From contig NC_077223.1 of NCBI RefSeq assembly GCF_024763615.1, positions 83,266,627 to 83,330,626 of the forward strand: 64,000 nt of DNA, in the 5' to 3' direction. This DNA is from Phlebotomus papatasi (lineage: Eukaryota; Arthropoda; Insecta; Diptera; Psychodidae). The notes beneath the pieces are model-generated. The model was not told where the DNA came from and made no database searches. It saw only the letters and a program-made list of their open reading frames with translations. The position numbers were made by a program, and so were the translations under genes. Every line of letters starts with the position of its first letter. The first letter of the stretch is position 1. Shown piece after piece: positions 43,301 through 55,300 of the stretch.

Positions 43301-46300
43301 CTAAATCATCCAATTTAAATGTGGTTCCTCAACATTCTGAGCTTACATTTGGAGGCTTGGAAGTGCTCCGGCCACTTCCAGCCCCTCCCAGCAAGTCAAA
43401 CCAATCTACACGTAATAAAACAATGCAGTCTGTTATAGCCACTGGATCACCGGAACTTCAAAGAAAGAAGCAGATGGCTATGAGGAAACGGATCAAGGAC
43501 GAAAAGAAGGAAATAAATGACCAAAAGAAGATTCAGAAAAAAGGCACTGCAAGAGGTGTCAAAAGGACGATTATGCCTGATACGGAGTTGCCAGTAGTCC
43601 CACAGAAGAAACGAGGACGACCTCGTAAAGTACCTCTGGGAGAAATTTCAAAGTAAAAATATCCTAGATGCTAATACTTACAAGCTGTAAAAGTATATTA
43701 TTCAATATTATCTCAAATTTGGGTTTGTATTTACTTATTTTGAGTTACAGAATTGGATGTAAAATGGATTGTTATCACAGCGAACACTTTTTCTCAATAA
43801 AAATAATGTTGAATATCATTTTTATGTGAAAATATTTCATGATGTTCAGGAAGATGTTTCATGAAGATTTCAGGATGTTGGTTAAGTTTAGATGTAAAGC
43901 ATTGGGAAAGATCGATTCGTGAATGTAGTTTATCCAACTGTATTTTCAATCTCTTCTACGAGGTTACTTTCGGTTCAATAATCATTAATACTTTTGGTTC
44001 CTCCAATTCAGTATTTTTCTCCTAACTTTCAGGGTTTAGTTTACAGCAGCTCTTTGAAGTTCAGGATGTTATCTTTGATCATGGAATCTGAGAATCACAA
44101 TGCAATGATCACACACCACGCTGGATTGCAAACCTTTAAGAAAACCCTTTTCCTACCAGCAATCTTTCATTTTTCTGTCCTTTCTCATTATCTCTTATCC
44201 CAGGAGAAGTTGTTTCTAATGTTGGATCGAGAGGAAATAAGCGAGATTCCGATTACCGACTCTGGCGCTGAGGCTACCACAATGTTTTGAGCCACACCTC
44301 AAATCCTGTAAGCCACTCTAGGATATTTGACTCATCCAATCCAAGAATTCCTTAGAACAATTTACAAAAATTAGTAAAATATTCATCATTTTTCAAGAAA
44401 AACACACTCTTTCCCAAAAAATTAGGACTTTTCAAGATGTTTTTTTGTTTTGCTAATGTCAAATGTGTCAATCAATGACATATCAAACAGTAAGCCTAAA
44501 TATGCTTATGATAGATGTGATTCATTAATTACCACTTCGGTACATTTTGTGCATTTCTTATTCAAATTTCCTTGTTTTAAAATGGAATTTCCCACATTTC
44601 ACTTTAAATTGGTGGCTGCTAATTTTCGAAATCAGTTATGCCCGAAATATGTTCCGTAAGACCAATTGGAAGTGTTAGAGAAAATCCGAGGATTACAATA
44701 GGTGTGATTATGAGAGAATCACACTTAACTGGCTGTCAGAATGAAGCACAAAAATGGTTTTCCGAGTGTCAAAAAACATGTGTTAGAAAAATAGCTTAAA
44801 ATTCATTTTTTTAATGCGTGATACTTCCTACAAATGGTGAAAACAAGTAGATGAAAGTTCCATCTAAGTAGTGATGCCCAATTTTTTGTGTCCGGTGTAA
44901 TGTTTCCGGAGAAAATGAGGCCTACAGAGGTTGGAAAATATGGTACGAAGCAGAGTTAAAGCGGACACATTCGTAAAAAATGCAGCTACATTTTCATTTT
45001 CCTGTAGAGGAAAATCCAAGGACTTCCAGAAATTTTGTGAGGCAGAATTATGAACCCAATAAGTAAGAGATTTTTTTGATATAGTGATATAATTGATTCG
45101 GTGTGTGTGGCATTCAGTAAAAAATATTAAATCTTGGACTCCTTTTTTAGTACGAACCTTCACAATCTTCCCCTATAGGAAATATGGGATTTAAGACTAG
45201 TTATTAAAATTACCTATAGAAAAGTCAGATTAATTAAATGAACATGGGAAAAATATGAAATATTTGAAATCAGAATGTATGCAAAGCCAAAGATCCTCCC
45301 CAAACCCATTTTTTTGCAAATCTTCATCAAAAACAATAATAAATTTAATGATGTAAACTTTATAATAATTTCCCATCTCGTTTTAGGTCTTTTAAAATTC
45401 CCAAGAACACTCTCTAAAAGAGTTTTTCATGTAATATTGTAAAGTCTTTGTTGTAGGAAATAAACAGTTGCTCTTAAACGCAATCTATTTCCTTTCACAG
45501 CCAAATGTTTTGGCAGAACGTTACTATACTCTTTTTCAGAAGCTCTGGGAATGTTTCTTTTTTTTAATTTGTTGCTTGACCTTTTAAAAACCGAAATTCC
45601 GGTATATAAAAATTCTTTCATTTATATCTTCATTCTAACATTTGTTGGTCTGATCTTAGGCACATTTGAAATGCATTGAAAGAAAAAAAGTGAAGACGTT
45701 GATGGATATTTCGCATAATCATTTCCCGTTAATTAGTAAGAAATAGCACTTTTTGAAGTTTTTTCTAAGGTTCTTTTCCTTTTTTTCTTCTCACGGGTTT
45801 ATGTCTTCTTTTGATATCTCAAGTATACATTTTTTTAATATTCGAATCGTCCGTCAAAATATATTGCAAAAGTCTGTCTCTGTCGTTATTGTCAAACTTT
45901 AATGTGTCTTTGGAGCTATACATCTGCTTATCTTAAGTGGATTCTTTTTCTTAGAATCATTTTAATGGTCAAACTTTAATTTACAAAAAAACTATCCGTT
46001 AGATATTCATTCATAGATACTTTTTTTCTTGACTTGTCGAAGACAGAATTCTACTTCTAAAATCTTCTGGATAAAATTATGTTTTCTTTTTTGCTATTTC
46101 TCAATATTGCAGTAAAAATGCTGAAAGATAGAATCGGGCTTTAATGATCAAGTCTTATTGTGCAAAAAAAACATAAAACGTTAGTTTTTGGGCATAATTT
46201 GGGTGAGGTTATTTTGTGGGATAAAAAAAGGAAGAATTCAGTGCTATAAATAAGAAAACGAGAATTACAGTTTGGAAAATAACACATAGAAACAACATTA

Positions 46301-49300
46301 GATCATCCAACAATCAAGGTCGCATGTTAACAGAGAAAGCCCCAAGAAGTACATATAGTGAATAGAAGAAAGAGAATGAGAAAGAAGGCGCCAAGAAATA
46401 ATATATGAGCTGTATAAGCGGATGAAAATTTGTTCAAAGTGTCAATTATTAAACTTTGTTGCAAATTATGAATATGACAAATCACTTTCTAGGACCAATA
46501 TGCAATTGTTGGTTCGCATATTTTAAAAAGGAGAAAATCGCATAAAATTTGTCCTTCAAGATTTGTGCATGAAAGAGAGTGATTGTTTGCGATCTCGCGG
46601 GGCATTCAGCTTTCCAAACCCATATTCAGCTCTTTTCTGACTTTACTTAAAGATTTTCTGTATGCAATAATGCAAATGCTTTCACATTTTTTTTTGTATA
46701 TTTGCTTGAAGTGATTCTTCGACCTTAAAGGAAAGCATGCTCAATGCATGAATGGCGATTATGATATTCGCCGAGCCAAGACTACCAAATACGGGTATAA
46801 TAGAGATTGGGTGGCATGGTATCTCTTGATCGCTTTTCACAGAGTTTTATATACCTCGTGTACAGAGTTATCAGCTGTAAATTAACAACGTGACACCTCA
46901 AACGCAAAGGTGACGCAATTTATGCAGAAAAAGTAAAGCACTGACGGGTTATTCTTGTTTTCTCTATTTTAATTGAATTAATGAAGAAGTATAAGTTGTG
47001 TCTCTAAAATTTTGTGATGCAAGAAAACGTGACTGATAAATCTTGATAGAACTTTATCGAATAATATGCCTTTGGATGAATCGGAAGTAATTAGATGAAG
47101 TTTAACGTTATTAGAAGAAAATTCAAAATATTTGAATGACATTGTATTATTCGAAAATTCTCGTAAGAGATCGGAAATATTCGGATGTCAAAATTTAATG
47201 TCATTGGTTGAAATCCAATCAAGTTAAATCAATCAAGTTTCAAAAATATTTGAATGTTAAATTTTTATGTTATTTCAGCCAAATTTAATAAAAAATAAAA
47301 GAAACAAATAATTTTGTCTCTCAATCAGAAGTAAACAATTTTTCGGGAATGGTAAGAAGTCAGAAGACTTCAGTTTTGGAGGTTAAATTTACGAACGTCG
47401 TACTTGGAGATAAAACGGACAAAACTGGTTACTGATTATTGCATATTCAATTTGACTATTGTTGGGTTATAACCAGAAATATATCCAAAAACTGTCTCAT
47501 ACAACAAACCACATTCCTAAAATCGAAAACTTGCTCTTCTTAACAAGGAAGCGAAATTAGCTTCGCACGTTTTAAAAAAAAAAATGGACGGTATTTTCGA
47601 CAAATCAACGGCTCAAAGCATGAACCGATTTGATTCATAAATCACTCAAAAGATCCCCCAAAATAGTTGTTAGTAAGGTGAAGTGATATAATTTGGAATT
47701 AGTGTTACAAGTTGGACAATTCGCCGGTACAAGTTGGACATGGCTTTTTTCTTGATAAATACAGTACAAAATTTGTTTTTAAGCACAAGGAACCAAATTA
47801 AAAAACTAAAAGCATTAAAAATATGCAAATAAAAATGAAGTACTAAATTTATCAAAACAAAAAGCCCTGTCCAAATTGTACCATTGTCCAACTTGTACCA
47901 CTGTCTAACTTGTACCACTTAATAGAGTTAATTTTTGTACAAAAATTACTTATCTGTTCATTACCGGTTTACAACCAATTTTAACCGGTTTATAAATCGC
48001 TGAAAACATTGCCCAAAATATCTTAATTTCCTTAAGTAATTAATTGTATTTCGGATAAAAATTAATTATTGGTTATGAATTGGTTCATTATCGGTTTATA
48101 ACCGATAAATTGGCTTAGATTGAAATTAACTTAAGCTTATCAGGAATTCCAAAACCTTTTAAAGAGACCAATCATGATACCATTCGATTGAGAAATACAG
48201 TCTCTAGGGCCGTTTTAACTTTTGACCTTGAAAAAGCGTTATACATTTCCTGAAAAAAATATATGCCGGATTTATTAAAAGAATTATGGGAAAATATGAA
48301 GTGTCCGAAGCCATAGTGTGTGCGATGCCTAAAAGCTTTTCAATAATTATATTTATATTCATAATCTATTCAAGGCTCAATTATAATAATACTGTGATTA
48401 AAGTTTGGTAAGCCATCTTTTAAAAAAATGGCAAAATGCAGATGCATCAACAGGTAGTATAACTAACGCTATACAAAACTGGTAAACCACCAAAATATTT
48501 CTAGTTTCGCTCGTAAATTTAACCGCAAGTGTCAAAGTTTAATGTAATTTGAAAATAAATTCTTCAAAATGAATATAACACAAACCTTAACTACTATTTC
48601 ATTATACACACCTATTTTATTGGAATCTAAATGGTTTAAATTCTCAGTTAACATTAATTTTTCAGACAGTTATGTACGTACTTTACTGCAACAAAAGCGA
48701 CAGCGAACGATAATTGCGTACACATTTAGCGCGCTACTGAGAGAAAAAAGTAAAATATTTGATGCAATTACTTTTTTCTATATACTTCTTTTGCTTTATA
48801 TTTATTTATTGCCGTTAATAATATTGGTGACACAATGATGTCATGGTCGTTTGAATTATTTAACACGATGTATAGAGTTGGCTTAAATAAAATGACTGGG
48901 AGTTTTTTGGTTTTTTTTCTACAGAATAAGAGTTTTCACTATTTCAATTGCTCTCCTGTCTATTATAACTTGATTCGCTAATTTATCTCTATAAGCATAC
49001 AATTTATTTTTCATTCTATATTAGCGTCATTAATAGACAACATTGCGGAGAGTTTAATAACATTTTAATTCGATGTTGTTCTATATGAGGAGTGTCGCGT
49101 TTGTATACTTTTAAATTGGTTATATGGGTTTTTGCAATACTATCTTATATTCACTGTCCCACTAGAGTGTGTTGCTTAAACAATAATATTTTCTATTATC
49201 ATATTTTCGCAATGTGAGATCATTCCAAAAGCGGAAAATGAAATGAATCATCTGGCAGTTTAATTGGCAATTGAAGAATATTCGTGGAATATTGAGACAG

Positions 49301-52300
49301 TGCTCTATCGTTTTTTTTTTATTGAATACACAATCCACTTTTGTTTGTTTATCGTTTTTGAATCTTGCAAATAAGTGTTCATAAATTTTTTGCATGGTTT
49401 TTATTATATTTTGTCAAGATAATGCATTGGACGATAATTTTTTCTCATATTTTTGGAATTTAGGTATCTTACGAATTTTCTGAAGTATTTTTGAACGACC
49501 TATTGAAAAAGGTTGATGCAATAAAATTAATAAAACCTATCTGTCCATTAAAAAAGAAATGAAACTAAAAATAATGAATTGCAAAAAATTAAATAATAAC
49601 AAAGTGAAACACTACACAGAAAAAAAATATTTTGTAAAATTGTTCGTAAACGTTTGTGAATTCCTATATTGGGGATTTACGAAATGCTCGTAAATCGTAT
49701 AACGTACAAACAAATTCGTAAAAGTTTGTACGTTTTACACAAACATTGTTCGTAACATGATCACTTGACGAAGCTTTTTTGTACTTTTACAAACATTTGT
49801 TCATAAATGTTCGTAAACACACAAAAAATGTTCGTAAATTTTTTTTTGTTTGCCAGGCGATCAATTTCCGAACAAATGACAAAATTTTACGAACATTTAC
49901 GAACAAATGTTTATAAAAGTACAAAAACTGTTCGTCAAGTGATCATGTTGCGAACAATGTTTGTGAAAAAAGTACAAACTTTTACGAACTTATTTGTAGG
50001 TTATACGATTTACGAGCATTTCGTAAATCTTTAATAGGAATTCACAATAATTTACGAACAATTTTACAAAATATTTTTTCTGTGTAGAGTAGATAGACTC
50101 TTTTTGAGCTCGTGGAATTCAATGAATTTATTTCACTTTGAACGACAATCTTTAAAAAATATTTTGTATAGCAAATTAATTTGGGTGACACTATTTTAGT
50201 CAGTTTTTTATTAAATTTAGTAAATATAAATTACTCGCTAGTAAAATAGTCTCTTAAGTGAGTAGAACAACACCGAGAAAATTAAGAAGTTATGAACCAT
50301 CACAATCGTAATATAAGAAACGCATTAAAAATATTTATGAAACTTTGGAATAATTACTCCCTAGTTTAGTTCTCTTTTATTGCAGTTTAAAATTAGTTCT
50401 CTTTCGCTATCTATTGAATAAACGTGCGACATTATTAATAAAAGTATTTTTATGATAAACATATAAGAGTTTAAATATCGCGTGATAAGAGTCTTACGCG
50501 TAACTTTAAATAATTTATGATTAATTTTATGTTATTTACTACACAAGTGGAATTTTAATGAGCTTAGTTTGAATATATTTTACTAGGAAAAATCATTTTC
50601 TTGTTGACTAAATTACAAATAATGTTGACTATCAATTTGTTTGTCATGTGCATATGTTCTAATCTTAATTTAAATTATAAGAAACCGTGTCAGTAACTGT
50701 CAATTCTATTGTCTTATCATTGACAGTTTTTTCTAAACGTAAGCAACTTGCTTCAATATGCCAAATAGGGGAAGTGGGGCACCTTTGAAATTGGGATTTT
50801 TCACCTATTTTTAAATAAAATTGAGCCCTATCAGGATATAATTTAGCTTCTTAATCTGTTTGTGCAGCTAAATTATATCATGATAAGGCTGATTTTTTTA
50901 TAAATAAGTGAAAAATCCTAATTTCAAAGGTGCCTCCATTCGCCCTAATGATCGAAAACTTCTTATAGAGTGCTGAGGGTATAGGGGACACTGTGGCACC
51001 CCCAAACACGGGGTAACACCGAACACTGCGATTTTTCAATTAGATCTTAGACTTCAGAGGGCAAGACCTGTATGAATTCATAGATACTATAGGGATGCTT
51101 GTCCACTGAAGAGAAAGTGGCCGAAATTGCAAACTGACCGAAATTTGGTACAGTTACTATATGTCAATTACGTTCAAGATTTGTTTGACATCTAGAGTTG
51201 AAGCTCGCAACATTTTTAAAAATGGTCCAATCGCTACACTTTTTAACCTAATTGAAATGCCATCAATATTTTTTTTAATCCAGTCGGGGAAGAAAAAATT
51301 GCCCAAACTTGCTAAAGATGTAAAAGAATATTTTCTCTCTACCACAGCTCATAAATTCAATAATTTCTTCTTAAACTTTACAGTTATACTCATCAAATTT
51401 CCATAACAAGTGACGCAATTTTAGTACCTATTTAAAAGTGGAAGAAGTTTCTAAATTAACTTGAACTTTCTACCTTCATTTTTTTCTGTATAGTTTCATA
51501 ATGTACTTCACCAATCTCATAAATAAATCTACACAGTAAAAAATTGTGTGAGAAATAAAGTTGTGTATTTGAAAAGTTGTGTAAATTCACAAGCACTATG
51601 GTTGTAAATTGTAAAATTACTATCATATTGGTGGTACGATACTAACATAATGCTAGTAAAATTATGTATTGTGTAATGAAATTTGTGTATTGGAAAATTT
51701 GTGTGAGAACTGTCAAAATTCCATTGTTTACTATTGCAATTTTTCTAAGATTTCAGATAGATTTTGCATTTTTAACTGCCTAATTGTCTTCTGGAATCAT
51801 TCATTGGATTCTTAAAATGTGCCTCAGTCGTGAAAAATTAGGAATAATTATGTAATAACAGAAAACAGAGGAAGCATCATGTAAATTAGAAAAATTGACG
51901 ATGCAACTCTTGGCCATTTGCTGAATAGGAGTAAGCAAGTCGGTAGCGCAGGCAGAAAACACGAGACCATCAACGCAAAGATTATGGGTTCAAGTCTCAG
52001 ACTCTCTCTTATTTTTTTTTCCTTTTTTATTCTTTTTTTCTTTTTTTTTCTTAGTTTAATACCGAGACATATCACAGATAATACAAATAAACCGAACAAA
52101 ATTGCTCTACAATCAAAATTATAGACAGGAAGCCATTTTATAAAATTGAAAATACACAACTTTGCCAATACACAACATTTCCAATACACAAAATTTACAA
52201 CCATAGCGCTCGTGCAAAAATTACCAATCGTAGTGGTTGTAAATTTTTTTACTGTGTGCCTAATTGTCTTCTGGAATCATTCATTGGGTTCTTAAAATGT

Positions 52301-55300
52301 GCCTCAGTCGTGAAAAATGAGGAATAATTATGTAATAACAGAAAACAGAGGAAGCGTCATGTATATTAGAAAAATTGACGATGCAACTCTTGGACATTTG
52401 CTGAAGAGAAGTAAGCAAGTCGGTAGCGCAAGCAGAAAACACGAGACCATCAACGCAAAGATTATGGGTTCAAGTGTCAGACACTCTCTTATTTTTTTTC
52501 CTTTTTTTATTCTTTTTTTCTTTTTTTTCTTAGTTTAATACCGAGACATATCACAGATAATACAAATAAACCGAATAAAATTGCTCTACAATCAAAATTA
52601 TAGACAGGAAGCCATTTTATAAAATTGAAAATACACAACCTTGCCAATACACAACATTGCCATTACACAAAATTTACAACCATAGCGCTCGTGCAAAAAT
52701 TACCAATCGTAGTGGTTGTAAATTTTTTTACTGTGTACGATATATTTCTGCCTTCTTTGCATTTATTTCGATATCATCTTCGTCACACACTTAAAAGTTC
52801 CATTCTATGATTTTCCCTCAATTTACTACCTCAAAATTACACTCAACAGATATTTTCTCTAATTGTATTAATTTCATTTGGTATAAACGTGGGACATTTT
52901 TGGTACTTTTCTTCACCTTCTTCCTTACCATTTAATTCTCATTTGTAATTCTCTCTCTGTGCGAGTTGGTTGGTATATATCTCTTTTTTTTCACACCTCG
53001 ATGCTAAACACAAGAATTTGCCAACAATTTCTCAAGTATAACGTGGTCCGAGAAAAAAATCGTGAAGGTGGAATATTTTTACTTCTTTCGTGCTTCACTC
53101 ACCTTTAATAGTGTAGTAAATTTAATAGAATAACATTTTTCAGAAAACAACATGACTTCCATACTATAATAAGAAACTCAAATTGCAAATAAAGCAAATC
53201 ACTGTTGTGCTAATAGTCAAAATTCTTGGGAGTAACTTGGAAGATTTGGAATTTTAACTGATGAAGAACCGTACTTGTTTAGAATTTCTATTTTTGGATT
53301 TTTTTCCGTAAATATTTATTTGATTTTTAATTTAGAAAAGATTACGAAAACCGGGGAAGATTTTTGAAGAGGAGGCTTTATGCGAAGCAAAAGATCAAAA
53401 ATCAATTTTTTTTTTAGTAGTATCTTTTTGTTTGATTCATCACCATGTGAAAGATAAATTGCGAAATTCAAAAGTTTGGCAAATAATGAGTCAAATTTCC
53501 CTGATTTTCTATATGCAAATTTTTATTTGTTCAAAGTCTCATTTTCTTCCACTCAAACATTGCTGTGAGTTGAGTAGCCGACCTCGAAGAAATCATAGTT
53601 AATGATTCCTCAATAGTAAACACATGAAGAGTATACAAAAGAATGTATATAGAGAATAGCTAGACTTTCCTATATTTACTCCCTCTGATCCCTTTTTATT
53701 CTATTTTCTGTCTTTTCTATAGTAACATTCCCCTGATAAGACATTCTTCTGTTGTCACTTTTTAATCCACAATGATAGAGCACTTTGTAAATAAATTTTA
53801 CGCTTCTTTTTTTTCATATATACGACAGTTTCTCTCTCACAAGTGAAAATGAAACAGTGACACTCATATTATTAATCATCATTACACATTGCCTTATAAA
53901 ATGCATTGTTGTGTTAATAGGTAAATTCTCATACATGCCAGAGTGAAAATTGTTCAACACATTTGTTCAATGTAATACAAGATCTTTTTTATCCTTTAGA
54001 TCTTTACACAATTCAAAAGATCTTTCACACAAATTACAACAAAAATCACTCTTTTTTACCTTTTCCCTTTCAGTTTGTGCACAATATTTGTGAAATCTTT
54101 TTAACATCAAATAACCTACAAGAAGCAAACTGATTTATATTCATTTGGTCTTATCTAAAGAGGCTGTTGAAGAAAGTTTAATTTTGTTTATGGTCTCACG
54201 ACGGAGCTTTTCTACATAAAAACTGTTTGTTTCACACAGTCTTATCGATATAATATATTTGTGCGAGTATGATACATAATTTTTGTCGCAGAAATTAATA
54301 CGCAATGGCCATACATAAATTAAAACGCTTTTAATGACCGAAATATATAATAATTGAATTATTTAAAATATTTGAATTATTAATATTTTAATTAAGTCAC
54401 TCAGAGCAAAAACAGTCCATTTTAATAGAGAAATAACGATAAACTGTTTTTGCTCACAGAAATTCAATTAATTGTAATTGATTGTTAAACTCTTTTAAAG
54501 CATAAAACAAACTATATTATTAATTTTTGTTGAAAATTATTAAAATAATTGAAAATAATGCAAAACAATTTTTTAGAATTACGAGTTTCATTTATGCAAT
54601 TTAGACTCTTTTAGTCCAAACATTTTTTTATTGCTAAATTAGGATGAACTACTGAACAAAAGTCACGGATATTCTTAAATGGAAAGAACAAATAAATGCT
54701 AAACTAAGTATAAATCCAGTTAAGGAAAATTTCCTTTACAATCTAAGATTATGTAGACTTGAAGATTTATATTTAATTTAACTTTTTAGTGTCAAAATTA
54801 AAGATCAAGTAACAACCTTTTCTTAATTCACTAGGAAATTTATCATCAAGCCAAATCCGTTAAGAGAAATATACTTATATCCACTAATTTTTTTTTAAAC
54901 ATTTTCATCCTTTAGGGGATATTGGGGCGAATTTAATTTCGGGCATCTTTGAAATAGGTCTTTTCTGATATTTTGAAATGGAATTGAGCCTCATTAAATA
55001 CAAATGAAAAATAGGAGAGAAAAAAACACTTACAAGGGAAGTACTCCAACCGCAGTTATTTCGATTTTATTAAAACTTTGCATCTTGCCTAATTTTTACA
55101 TGACAAATCGATTGGTGATAGTCACTAATTTCGCAAAAATCCCTTTACGCCCCTACAGAGGGTGGGGTTGGTGTTCAAAATTCAGAATTTTGTCTTTATT
55201 AGCCAGAGGGTTGCCAATAACGACTTGGAGTCTTCAGGTGACCCCCCCCCCATAAGTTGACCTTGGGAATCTAAATATGATCTTCATTTCCCCCCCACCC

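Larger units (their letters stand above)
41007..45173 (+). mobile_element. Full-length pogo/Tigger-type DNA transposon, apparently intact
   Basis: The 4167 bp element is flanked by TA on both sides (41005-41006, 45174-45175). The ends are inverted: GGGGAAGGTTTTGCACCTTC at the left; GGGGAAGATTGTGAAGGTTC at the right when reverse-complemented, each followed by GTA. It carries one gene, a two-exon transposase with intact frames, a 0.5 kb leader and a 1.5 kb trailing region. TA duplication, GGGGAA ends and the encoded DDE_1-type enzyme place it in the pogo branch of Tc1/mariner. It sits in Lasp intron 2, in the sense orientation of Lasp. Confidence 0.85.
40936..45301. mobile_element. Palindromic GGGGAAGGCTTTTAGGCT MITE, split by the pogo element
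   Basis: The left arm (40936-41004) starts GGGGAAGGCTTTTAGGCTCC and continues TCATATTTTTCCCATATT; the right arm (45176-45301), reverse-complemented, starts GGGGAGGATCTTTGGCTTTG and continues TTTCATATTTTTCCCATG. Together they equal the hairpin MITE at 56230-56370, interrupted at TA by the 4.17 kb transposon. A further single arm is at about 48275-48340. Confidence 0.72.
51537..52739. mobile_element. ACACAGTAAAAAA-ended element with a 480 bp tandem duplication and tRNA-like Pol III boxes
   Basis: The left end is ACACAGTAAAAAATTGTGTG, and the first right end (52230-52257) is its inverted counterpart TTTTTTTACTGTGT. The section from about 51780 to 52258 is repeated directly at 52259-52739 with a period of 480 and few differences, so the second copy lacks its own left end. 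Subterminal words TACACAA / TTGTGTA recur many times. Each copy contains A- and B-box-like sequences followed by runs of T. Confidence 0.75.

Noticed and set aside
51932..51997. Functional tRNA gene
   Set aside because: A- and B-box-like words are present, but acceptor and anticodon arms do not pair convincingly, and the unit is part of a duplicated repeat.
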